From: JBHIEE01 sp046760445 | Lineage (GTDB): Bacteria > Acidobacteriota > Aminicenantia > JdFR-78 | Direction of reading: 5' to 3' | DNA: 5,975 nt | NCBI GenBank assembly: GCA_046760445.1 | Contig: JBHIEE010000148.1 | Span: forward strand, 1-5,975 | Part shown: piece by piece, positions 1 to 4,619 of the stretch | Layout: every line of letters begins with the position of its first letter | Position numbering within the stretch: position 1 is the stretch's first letter | Notes under the pieces: model-generated | Databases searched by the model: none | The model's input: only the letters and a program-made list of their open reading frames with translations | Told to the model about the DNA's origin: nothing | Translations under genes and position numbers: made by a program

Positions 1-28
1 CATTTTCCATTTTACATTTTACCATTCA
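1..28. repeat. Short degenerate 7-bp tandem repeats at the window edge
   Basis: Three consecutive heptamers (CATTTTC, CATTTTA, CATTTTA) are followed by a decayed copy (CCATTCA). The array may continue to the left, outside the window. It overlaps the -35 element of the first gene's promoter. The function is unknown, and it may simply be low-complexity intergenic DNA. Confidence 0.45.
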
Positions 29-39
29 CGAATTATAAT
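11..39 (+). promoter_or_regulatory. Sigma70-type promoter giving a near-leaderless mRNA
   Basis: TTTACA at 11-16 matches the -35 consensus at five of six positions. TATAAT at 34-39 is a perfect -10 box, and the spacer is exactly 17 nt. Transcription would be expected to start near 45-47, only a few bases before the ATG at 50. The stretch between the -10 box and the ATG contains no Shine-Dalgarno sequence, so the transcript is probably leaderless or nearly so. The promoter would also serve the AMMECR1 gene downstream. Confidence 0.7.
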
Positions 40-49
40 GATTTTATAA

Positions 50-436
50 ATGGATGTTTTCTTAACTAAAGAAGTATTAACTACTCTTGCCTTTTTATGG
101 GAACTGGACTCATTGTCTAATTCCGAGGGAGTAGCAATTGGTCATAAAAGAGGTCATCGGATAATTGTTGAGAAAGTTATTCCACTGAAGAAAGTGAGTT
201 ATCCTTCAATTACCGAGTATCTAAAGCTGGATAAACTACTCAATAACAAGTTAGTTGGGTTTTTTACTTTTGAAAGGAAAGCAGAAAAGTGCCTTGACAA
301 CTTGTTGATTCCTTATAACTTAGGTAATATTCTGTTGAGAATTGAAAAAATTCCAGAAAAAATAAAAGCTTTTTTAATTGATTATCAACAAAGTCAGATA
401 CTGTTCTCTCCCTTGGGTTTAAAATTACCTGAGTAA
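50..436 (+). CDS. Hypothetical protein, possibly a degenerate JAB/MPN-like fold
   Basis: This 128-residue protein is not one I recognise. It has no signal peptide and no membrane segment, so it is probably cytoplasmic. An N-terminal helical stretch (about 5-25) is followed by a likely beta strand region around E26-G-V-A-I-G and RIIVEKVIPL (37-46). A second strand candidate is KLVGFF (67-72), with a further segment LLIPYNLGNILLRI at 85-98. The order 'E..G..G, alternating strands, VGFF' recalls JAB/MPN (JAMM) domains, but the zinc-binding HxH and serine-aspartate motif is absent where it would follow VGFF. If the fold is right, the protein would be catalytically dead. This is inference from layout only. 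The ATG is chosen because a strong promoter ends 10 bp upstream; there is no Shine-Dalgarno sequence. It lies 41 bp before the AMMECR1 gene and is probably co-transcribed with it. Confidence 0.7.
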   Translation: MDVFLTKEVLTTLAFLWELDSLSNSEGVAIGHKRGHRIIVEKVIPLKKVSYPSITEYLKLDKLLNNKLVGFFTFERKAEKCLDNLLIPYNLGNILLRIEKIPEKIKAFLIDYQQSQILFSPLGLKLPE

Positions 437-462
437 AGAGTTATTATATTAAACTCAGTTTT
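429..462 (+). other. Weak inverted repeat between the first two genes
   Basis: CTGAGT (429-434) and ACTCAG (453-458) are perfectly complementary and enclose an 18-nt AT-rich loop; the second arm is followed by TTTT. The left arm covers the last codons of the 128-aa gene. GAGTT at 438-442 could instead pair with AACTC at 452-456. This could be a weak attenuator, but the stem is only six pairs and the U run is short, so chance is quite possible. Confidence 0.25.
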
Positions 463-466
463 AATT

Positions 467-473
467 GGAGAGG
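467..473 (+). promoter_or_regulatory. Shine-Dalgarno site of the AMMECR1 gene
   Basis: GGAGAGG lies four bases before the ATG at 478 and fixes that start. It contrasts with the lack of any such site before the 128-aa gene and lolA, which indicates that the organism uses both modes of initiation. Confidence 0.7.
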
Positions 474-477
474 TTAA

Positions 478-1023
478 ATGGAAAAGGAACTTAACGAAAA
501 TCAACAAAAATTTTTGCTTAACTTAGCCAGGGAAGCAATTAAACATTACCTTGAAACTGGGGAAAAAGTAAGAGTAAAAGTTGAGGATGAGGTTTTAAGA
601 GAAAAAAGAGGAGCATTTGTCACTCTTAAAGTAGAAGACGAATTAAGGGGTTGTATTGGCTACCCTTTGCCTTATAAATCCCTTTATCAGACAATAATAG
701 ACACTGCTATTTCAGCTGCAACCTCTGATTTTCGTTTTACTCCCCTCTCTCTTTCTGAACTTGAGAAAACAAAAATTGAAGTTTCAGTTCTTTCCCTTCC
801 TCAACCTATTTCTGATTTCAAACAGATTGAAATTGGAAAACACGGAATAATTATTTCTAAAGGTTCTTTTCAGGGATTATTACTTCCTCAGGTTCCGGTT
901 GAATGTAATTGGGATTTAGAAACTTATCTTTCCCATGGTTGTTTAAAGGCAGGTTTAAGTCCTGATGAATGGAAAGAAGGAGTAGATATAAAAATTTTTA
1001 CTGCTCAGGTTTTTTCTGAATAG
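478..1023 (+). CDS. amrA: AMMECR1-domain protein (AmmeMemoRadiSam system protein A)
   Basis: This 181-residue cytoplasmic protein covers a complete AMMECR1 domain. The family hallmark LRGCIG is at 56-61, preceded by GAFVTLK (45-51). It is followed by the conserved helix and DFRF segment (about 69-87), the strand KIEVSVLSLPQPI (99-111), and the C-terminal signature GLLLPQVPVE..WDLETYLSHGCLKAGL (133-160). The length is normal for the bacterial family. In many prokaryotes this protein is encoded with a Memo-family protein and a radical-SAM enzyme (the AmmeMemoRadiSam system); its biochemical role is poorly known. Neither partner lies in this window. The preceding gene is the unrelated 128-aa protein, probably in the same transcript. 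The 3' end overlaps the convergent symporter gene by 26 bp, so no separate terminator exists between them. The family call is secure; the function is not. Confidence 0.93.
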   Translation: MEKELNENQQKFLLNLAREAIKHYLETGEKVRVKVEDEVLREKRGAFVTLKVEDELRGCIGYPLPYKSLYQTIIDTAISAATSDFRFTPLSLSELEKTKIEVSVLSLPQPISDFKQIEIGKHGIIISKGSFQGLLLPQVPVECNWDLETYLSHGCLKAGLSPDEWKEGVDIKIFTAQVFSE

Positions 1024-2440
1024 ACTTACTGGGTTTATTGCTACTGGTGAAAGAGACATTTTCTAAGATAATTCCCAGGAGAAATCCACTTAGACTCAGG
1101 GTTAATCCATAGGGAAGAGAATAAGGCCAGGACGGAAGAGCAAAAGGGATAATTTTTATTTCAGTCAAAAAACTCACCACTGAAAAGCCTCCGCCTAAAA
1201 TGAGACTAAATAGCGCTGCCTTGGGATAGTATCTTTTCATAAAAACCATTGCTACTCCTGGAATAAAAAGTCCTTCAGCCATTATTTCCGAAGCTAAACC
1301 TAAGGTTTTTAGAATACTCTGAAACTGACTGGCTACTAAAAAGGCTAATAACCCGACTATTAAAGTGGCTAATCGGCTAATCAAAATTGTTCCCTTTATT
1401 TCATTTGCTGAAAAATAGCGTTGATAAAAGTCTCGAGTAAAAGTTAAGGCACCGGTATTAATGGCTGTATCCATAGTAGACATTATGGCAGCAATCAAGG
1501 CAACAAATAATATTCCCCCCAAGACTACTCCTATGTGTGATGAAATTAGTTCTGATAATACAGGAGCATTTAATTTTCGAGGAAGAACAGGTAAACAAAG
1601 CATACCAATAGCCACGACAGTGCTGTATAGGAGAAGAAAGATTCCAGCTGAATAGAGCATTCCCTGTTGAGCTTTTTTCTCAGTCTGAGCGGCTTGAATT
1701 CTTTGCCAAGCAATAGGAGAAATTGTCCAGGCTAAAGTGAAGGATAAAGTGATAAGAAAATTTCTTTTAAAATCAAAAAAGAAATTAAAGTAATCTTTTT
1801 TGCCCAATTGATGGGAAAGGTCAATTACTTGGGAGAAATCAGAAGATTTAAAAAGAATGAAGAATAAGCTAAACATTCCAAAGGTGAGGAGAAAGAATTG
1901 GAGAGTGTCAGTTAACACTACAGAGCGGAAACCACCAAAAGTAGAATAGACCAGCACCACTGCAGTGCCAATTGCCAAGCTCATCAAATAACTTGTACCT
2001 AAAAATGTCTTTAAAAACTGGCCGAGTGCTACCATCTGAGAAGCAGTTAAAACAATCATATACCAAAAAATTAAAATAGCAGCTAAGTTTCTGACCAATT
2101 TACCATATCTCATTTCCACCAAATCAGGGAGTGAAATTATTGGTAGTCTCCGAATTGTCTTAGAGAAAAATATGCCTAAGATTAACACAGTCAAAATAGT
2201 AGGCATGCCTATTACCCAGAAAGAACTCAATCCTTTACTGAAAGCTTCATCCACCGAGACCAAGGTAGAACTAGCTCCGAACCAAGAAGCACACAAGGTA
2301 AGTGTAACTAAATAAGTGGGTAGATTCCGAGAAGCGAGAAAAAAATCTTCCACACCTTTCATCTTTTGAGAAAAGAAAAAACTAATAGTAAAGACTAACC
2401 CAATATAAATACAGAGGAATAATACAAATAGAAGATTCAT
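998..2440 (-). CDS. Sodium:solute symporter (SSS family)
   Basis: This 480-residue integral inner-membrane protein has about 12-13 hydrophobic segments along its whole length, the usual size for the SSS family (PutP, PanF and SGLT relatives). These carriers import a small solute driven by the sodium gradient. Visible family features are the early ASWFGASSTLVSVDEAF segment (51-67), the signature YSTFGGFRSVVLTDTLQ (165-181), SPIAWQRIQAA (241-251), and STMDTAINTGALTFTRDFY (321-339). S321 and T322 occupy the place of the serine/threonine pair that binds Na+ at the Na2 site in PutP and SGLT relatives. The C-terminal tail (about 463-480) is polar and lysine-rich. The substrate cannot be read from the sequence and the neighbours give no pathway hint. 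The ATG at 2440 precedes a normal first membrane segment; only a weak GAG lies 9 nt upstream. The gene is complete, with no frameshift. Confidence 0.93.
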   Translation of the reverse strand: MNLLFVLFLCIYIGLVFTISFFFSQKMKGVEDFFLASRNLPTYLVTLTLCASWFGASSTLVSVDEAFSKGLSSFWVIGMPTILTVLILGIFFSKTIRRLPIISLPDLVEMRYGKLVRNLAAILIFWYMIVLTASQMVALGQFLKTFLGTSYLMSLAIGTAVVLVYSTFGGFRSVVLTDTLQFFLLTFGMFSLFFILFKSSDFSQVIDLSHQLGKKDYFNFFFDFKRNFLITLSFTLAWTISPIAWQRIQAAQTEKKAQQGMLYSAGIFLLLYSTVVAIGMLCLPVLPRKLNAPVLSELISSHIGVVLGGILFVALIAAIMSTMDTAINTGALTFTRDFYQRYFSANEIKGTILISRLATLIVGLLAFLVASQFQSILKTLGLASEIMAEGLFIPGVAMVFMKRYYPKAALFSLILGGGFSVVSFLTEIKIIPFALPSWPYSLPYGLTLSLSGFLLGIILENVSFTSSNKPSKSIQKKPEQ

Positions 2441-2474
2441 TGGATAATTCTCAAAAAGATCATATGAAATAGTA

Positions 2475-2503
2475 AATATATAAGATTATCTCTAATTACG
2501 CAA
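2475..2503 (-). promoter_or_regulatory. Candidate promoter of the symporter gene
   Basis: Read leftward, TTGCGT (2503-2498) and TATATT (2480-2475) are separated by 17 nt. The -10 box matches five of six consensus positions and the -35 box only the leading TTG. A start near 2468 would leave a leader of about 27 nt. An overlapping alternative is an ECF-like pair, TGAAAA (2523-2518) and CGTA (2500-2497), with a 17-nt spacer. Neither is strong. Confidence 0.35.
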
Positions 2504-2543
2504 TTAAACTTTTAGCCTTTTCAACATTGAAAACTTAATTGTG
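2499..2543. repeat. Nested imperfect palindrome upstream of the symporter gene
   Basis: The core TTTTCAA-CA-TTGAAAA (2518-2533) has perfect 7-bp arms around a 2-nt centre. Outer arms CGCAATTAA (2499-2507) and TTAATTGTG (2535-2543) pair with one G-T wobble. The two layers are joined by 10 nt on the left (2508-2517) but a single base on the right (2534), so the element is asymmetric. A dimeric regulator's operator at the symporter promoter is possible; no known regulator's site is recognised. Confidence 0.4.
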
Positions 2544-2565
2544 ATATGGATTTTTAGGCTCTATT

Positions 2566-2594
2566 TTTTGACTTCACCTCCACATAAGTCAAAA
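2566..2594. repeat. Perfect 9-bp inverted repeat
   Basis: TTTTGACTT (2566-2574) and AAGTCAAAA (2586-2594) are exact reverse complements separated by 11 nt. The arm-to-arm geometry would suit a dimeric DNA-binding protein, or the repeat may be part of a decayed mobile palindromic element together with the GC-rich palindrome that starts five bases further right. Confidence 0.45.
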
Positions 2595-2598
2595 TCCC

Positions 2599-2640
2599 AA
2601 ATTCCTCGCCCCGTAGTCCCGAGTACTCGGAATGGAATTT
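2599..2640. repeat. GC-rich palindromic element with unequal arms
   Basis: A perfect 12-bp palindrome, CCGAGTACTCGG (2619-2630), sits inside perfect 7-bp outer arms AAATTCC (2599-2605) and GGAATTT (2634-2640). The left linker is 13 nt (2606-2618) and the right only 3 nt (2631-2633). The pattern is what would remain of a longer, fully symmetric palindrome after most of the right arm was lost. It looks like a REP- or MITE-like intergenic repeat, but copies elsewhere cannot be checked here. Confidence 0.45.
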
Positions 2641-2676
2641 TTATATATCTTCTCTTTGTTAAAATCATTTGAATAC

Positions 2677-2703
2677 TTAAACTCTTGGTTAATTTTATCG
2701 TAT
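2677..2703 (+). promoter_or_regulatory. ECF-type promoter upstream of lolA
   Basis: TTAAAC (2677-2682) and CGTA (2699-2702) are separated by exactly 16 nt, the AAC-N16-CGT arrangement of RpoE/SigW-class ECF promoters (SigW of Bacillus prefers TGAAAC and CGTA). The same architecture stands before the ECF sigma gene at 3415-3441. By my hand alignment 18 of 27 positions are identical, concentrated in AAACTCT and CGTAT. Transcription would start about 2709-2711, giving a lolA leader of roughly 55 nt. Confidence 0.6.
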
Positions 2704-2747
2704 AAAAGATTCGAGAATTTATATATTTTCTTTTCTATGGCTTATTA

Positions 2748-2756
2748 TGTTATAAT
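2748..2756 (+). promoter_or_regulatory. Extended -10 promoter giving a near-leaderless lolA mRNA
   Basis: TGT immediately before a perfect TATAAT (2751-2756) forms an extended -10 element, which can work without a good -35 box; none is seen at the expected place (TTCTTT, 2728-2733). Transcription would start about 2762-2764, only a few bases before the ATG at 2766, and no Shine-Dalgarno sequence precedes that ATG. This would be the housekeeping promoter next to the ECF one. Confidence 0.5.
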
Positions 2757-2765
2757 TTTTTAAAA

Positions 2766-3404
2766 ATGAAGAGATTAATCGTGATTGTTCTCTTGCCCCT
2801 TCTTAGTTTTTCTCTTAGTCCTGAGGAGATAATAGAAAAATTAGAGTTTAAGCTGAAATCTATTAAAAGTCTAAAAGCGGATTTTGAACAGATATATTAC
2901 TCAACCTCGGTTTCTACTCCTTTAAAAGAAAAAGGGATGTTTTATTTTAAGAAACCTTCTTTTATGAGATGGGATTATTTGGACCCAGAAGAAAAAACTT
3001 TTCTCTATTTTCAGGGAGAATTTATATTCTATTTACCTGAGGATAATCAAGTAATTAAAAGCAAACATTCAAAAGAAAAATTTGAATCTGAAATATTATC
3101 CATTTTGACTGGTCAAGGAGAAATTAGGAAAAATTATCAAGTTGAATTGGCAGAGTTTATAAAATCTCAGCCAGAAAACTGGCTGGTGAAATTAAAGCCT
3201 TTTCAAGAACGTGAATTTTCATTTATTTTATTAGAAATTGAAAAGAGAAGCTGGCTAATAAAAAGAGCCATGTTTTTTGATTGGGCAGGCAATAAGACGG
3301 AATTTCTCTTCAGTAATATAAAAGAAAACATAGCTATCTCTCCTGATCTTTTTGTTCTAAATCTTCCTCCTGATGTGGAAGTTATTATTGAACAAGAAAA
3401 ATAA
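2766..3404 (+). CDS. lolA: LolA-like outer-membrane lipoprotein carrier protein
   Basis: This 212-residue periplasmic protein would shuttle lipoproteins from the LolCDE transporter of the inner membrane to the outer membrane. Residues 1-18 (MKR, a hydrophobic run, then SFSLS) are a signal peptide without a lipobox cysteine, so the mature protein is soluble. The LolA fold is indicated by the helix and strand LKSIKSLKADFEQ (30-42), by KEKGMFYFKKPSFMRWDYLDPEEKTFLY (54-81), which corresponds to the family's 'G.f...rP..fRW.y..P' core, by FIFYLPEDNQV (86-96), and by the C-terminal GNKTEFLFSNIKEN....LFVLNLPPDVEVI (175-207). The length is typical. It has two candidate promoters, one apparently shared in type with the ECF sigma gene 65 bp downstream. 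No terminator is evident after its stop, so read-through into the sigma operon is possible. The LolA-family call is good; a paralogue with a different cargo cannot be excluded. Confidence 0.88.
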   Translation: MKRLIVIVLLPLLSFSLSPEEIIEKLEFKLKSIKSLKADFEQIYYSTSVSTPLKEKGMFYFKKPSFMRWDYLDPEEKTFLYFQGEFIFYLPEDNQVIKSKHSKEKFESEILSILTGQGEIRKNYQVELAEFIKSQPENWLVKLKPFQEREFSFILLEIEKRSWLIKRAMFFDWAGNKTEFLFSNIKENIAISPDLFVLNLPPDVEVIIEQEK

Positions 3405-3414
3405 CTTAGATTAT

Positions 3415-3441
3415 TAAAACTCTGTCCTCAAATTTTCGTAT
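3415..3441 (+). promoter_or_regulatory. ECF-type autoregulatory promoter of the sigma operon
   Basis: TAAAAC (3415-3420) and CGTA (3437-3440) are separated by exactly 16 nt, matching AAC-N16-CGT promoters of RpoE/SigW-class sigma factors. The sequence closely resembles 2677-2703 upstream of lolA. ECF sigma genes usually transcribe themselves, so its position directly before one supports the call. The expected start is about 3447-3449, leaving a leader of about 20 nt. Confidence 0.65.
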
Positions 3442-3449
3442 TATATTTT

Positions 3450-3467
3450 GGGGACCAGGTTGTCCTC
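3450..3467 (+). promoter_or_regulatory. Stem-loop at the predicted 5' end of the sigma mRNA
   Basis: GGGGAC (3450-3455) pairs with GTCCTC (3462-3467), with one G-U wobble, around the loop CAGGTT. The only Shine-Dalgarno-like bases (AGG, 3457-3459) lie in the loop, and the stem ends one base before the ATG at 3469. An upstream copy of GTCCTC (3424-3429) lies inside the promoter spacer. The structure could limit translation or protect the mRNA; it may also be coincidence. Confidence 0.4.
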
Positions 3468-3468
3468 C

Positions 3469-4032
3469 ATGAAATTAGATGATAAAGAATTAGTTGCCCA
3501 GACCTTAAAAGGGAGGGAAGAGGCTTTTGAAATGATAATCAAAAGATATCAAACACCGATAATAAATTTTATTGGCCGGATGGTTGGTGAATATCAACAG
3601 GCAGTAGACTTATCCCAGGAAGTTTTCATCAAAGCCTATTCGTCTCTTTCTTTATTTGATCCTAAGTACAAATTCAGTAATTGGTTATTTAAAATAGCTT
3701 CCAATTTATGTATAGATTTCTGGCGAAAGAAAAAAATTTTTACTTTCTCTATGGATCAAAGTATTAGTTCTGAGAATAATCTATATCCTCAGATTTCTGA
3801 TGCCAAACCATCTGTTATAGAGCAATATGAGAAAAAACAACTAATTCAAAAATTAGAAAAAGTAATAGACAAATTACCTCCTTCCCTGAGAGAATTGTTT
3901 GTCCTGCGACATATTAACGACTTGAGTTATCAGGAGATTGCTCAGATAAAGGAGATTCCGGTTGGGACTGTAAAAAATAAAGTTTTTCGGGCAAAGGAAA
4001 GAATAAAATTTTTACTTGAGGAAGAAAAGTGA
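3469..4032 (+). CDS. ECF RNA polymerase sigma factor (RpoE-like)
   Basis: This 187-residue two-domain extracytoplasmic-function sigma factor redirects RNA polymerase to envelope-stress promoters. Region 2 spans about 18-88: the core-binding motif DLSQEVFIKAY is at 47-57, and NWLFKIASNLCIDFWRKKK (71-89) covers the -10 melting and recognition part. A variable acidic linker (about 95-120) leads to region 4 (about 124-183), where LPPSLRELFVLRHINDLSYQEIAQIKEIPVGTVKNKVFRAKE carries the helix-turn-helix that reads the -35 element. A TTG at 3448 would add seven residues, but it coincides with the expected transcription start of the ECF promoter, so the ATG at 3469 is preferred. The stop overlaps the start of the anti-sigma gene by one base (TGATG), which points to translational coupling. 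No extra C-terminal domain is present. The ECF subgroup is not determined. Confidence 0.93.
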   Translation: MKLDDKELVAQTLKGREEAFEMIIKRYQTPIINFIGRMVGEYQQAVDLSQEVFIKAYSSLSLFDPKYKFSNWLFKIASNLCIDFWRKKKIFTFSMDQSISSENNLYPQISDAKPSVIEQYEKKQLIQKLEKVIDKLPPSLRELFVLRHINDLSYQEIAQIKEIPVGTVKNKVFRAKERIKFLLEEEK

Positions 4033-4616
4033 TGAAATGCTTAGATATTGAACAAATATACCATTATTTGGAAGGGGAGGTTTCTTCTTCTCAGGCGGAG
4101 AGGATAGAGCATCATCTTTCTTTTTGTATGAAATGTAGCCAATTAGTTAGAGAAAGAAAAATTTTATTGGGAGGAATAAAAGAAATTCCCAAATTTACTC
4201 CTCCATCAGATTTTGTTGAGAAAGTGATGTTTGAGCTTTTTCCTTCTAAAATTACTTTACTTAAATTAATAATCACTTTCTTTGCCGGGAGTTTAACTTT
4301 TTCCTTGATTCTCTTGGGATTTCTGAGACTCACAGGCCAGAGCGTATCTTCTCTCCTCATTAATCTCAATCATTCACTATGGCAGACAATAAAAAATGGA
4401 GCCATCATTTTCATCAAGATTTTTAAACTTTTTTCCATCGCAATAGGAATAATTCAACATATTTTAGCTTACTTACTCAAAATGATAAAATCTTTTACCT
4501 CAGTAGTTGGTACTGAGGTTCAGGTAGCAGCGATTATGGGTTTTATTGTTTTAACTATTTTATTTGTTTCATTCCTCACTTATTTTCCAATAAAAAAATT
4601 TTTTACGGGGAGATAA
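4032..4616 (+). CDS. Membrane-bound anti-sigma factor with zinc-finger (ZAS/zf-HC2) domain
   Basis: This 194-residue protein is likely to hold the sigma factor encoded just upstream. The N-terminal part (about 1-45) has the anti-sigma zinc-finger pattern: IYHYLEGEVS, then a helix ending in HxxxCxxC (H28, C32, C35). A linker (about 46-72) leads to a clear membrane segment at about 76-100. A hydrophobic, lysine-dotted stretch lies at about 120-150, and a second strong membrane segment is at 164-186. The tail PIKKFFTGR is positive. With two crossings both ends would be cytoplasmic, leaving a small periplasmic part rather than a large sensor domain. GTG at 4029 would add one methionine; ATG at 4032 shares a base with the sigma stop and follows GAGGAAG at 4018-4024, so it is preferred. 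How the signal is sensed (proteolysis, or a redox-sensitive zinc site as in ZAS proteins) cannot be read from the sequence. Confidence 0.85.
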   Translation: MKCLDIEQIYHYLEGEVSSSQAERIEHHLSFCMKCSQLVRERKILLGGIKEIPKFTPPSDFVEKVMFELFPSKITLLKLIITFFAGSLTFSLILLGFLRLTGQSVSSLLINLNHSLWQTIKNGAIIFIKIFKLFSIAIGIIQHILAYLLKMIKSFTSVVGTEVQVAAIMGFIVLTILFVSFLTYFPIKKFFTGR

Positions 4617-4619
4617 AGA

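Larger units (their letters stand above)
2441..2765. other. 325-bp divergent intergenic region
   Basis: This region separates the symporter (leftward) from lolA (rightward). I see no supported open reading frame or RNA gene in it. It holds a leftward promoter near 2475-2503, three inverted repeats (2499-2543, 2566-2594 and 2599-2640), an ECF-type promoter at 2677-2703 and an extended -10 promoter at 2748-2756. The part 2604-2630 is GC-rich (19 of 27 bases), unlike the AT-rich sequence around it. Confidence 0.8.

Noticed and set aside
1461..1655. Plus-strand open frame of 64 codons
   Set aside because: It lies wholly within the well-supported symporter gene on the other strand and has no recognisable motif.
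2540..2560. CRP/FNR-type operator (TGTGA at 2540-2544)
   Set aside because: The matching TCACA half-site is absent at the required distance.
3381..3405. GTTATT/AATAAC inverted repeat at the end of lolA as a terminator
   Set aside because: It has only six AT-rich pairs and no following U run.
3448..3468. TTG start giving a seven-residue longer sigma factor
   Set aside because: It falls at the predicted transcription start of the ECF promoter and within the leader stem-loop. The added residues do not resemble sigma N-termini, and ATG 3469 fits the family length.
4112..4369. Minus-strand open frame of 85 codons
   Set aside because: It is antisense to the anti-sigma gene, has no family features, and its arrangement is explained by the codon use of the real gene.
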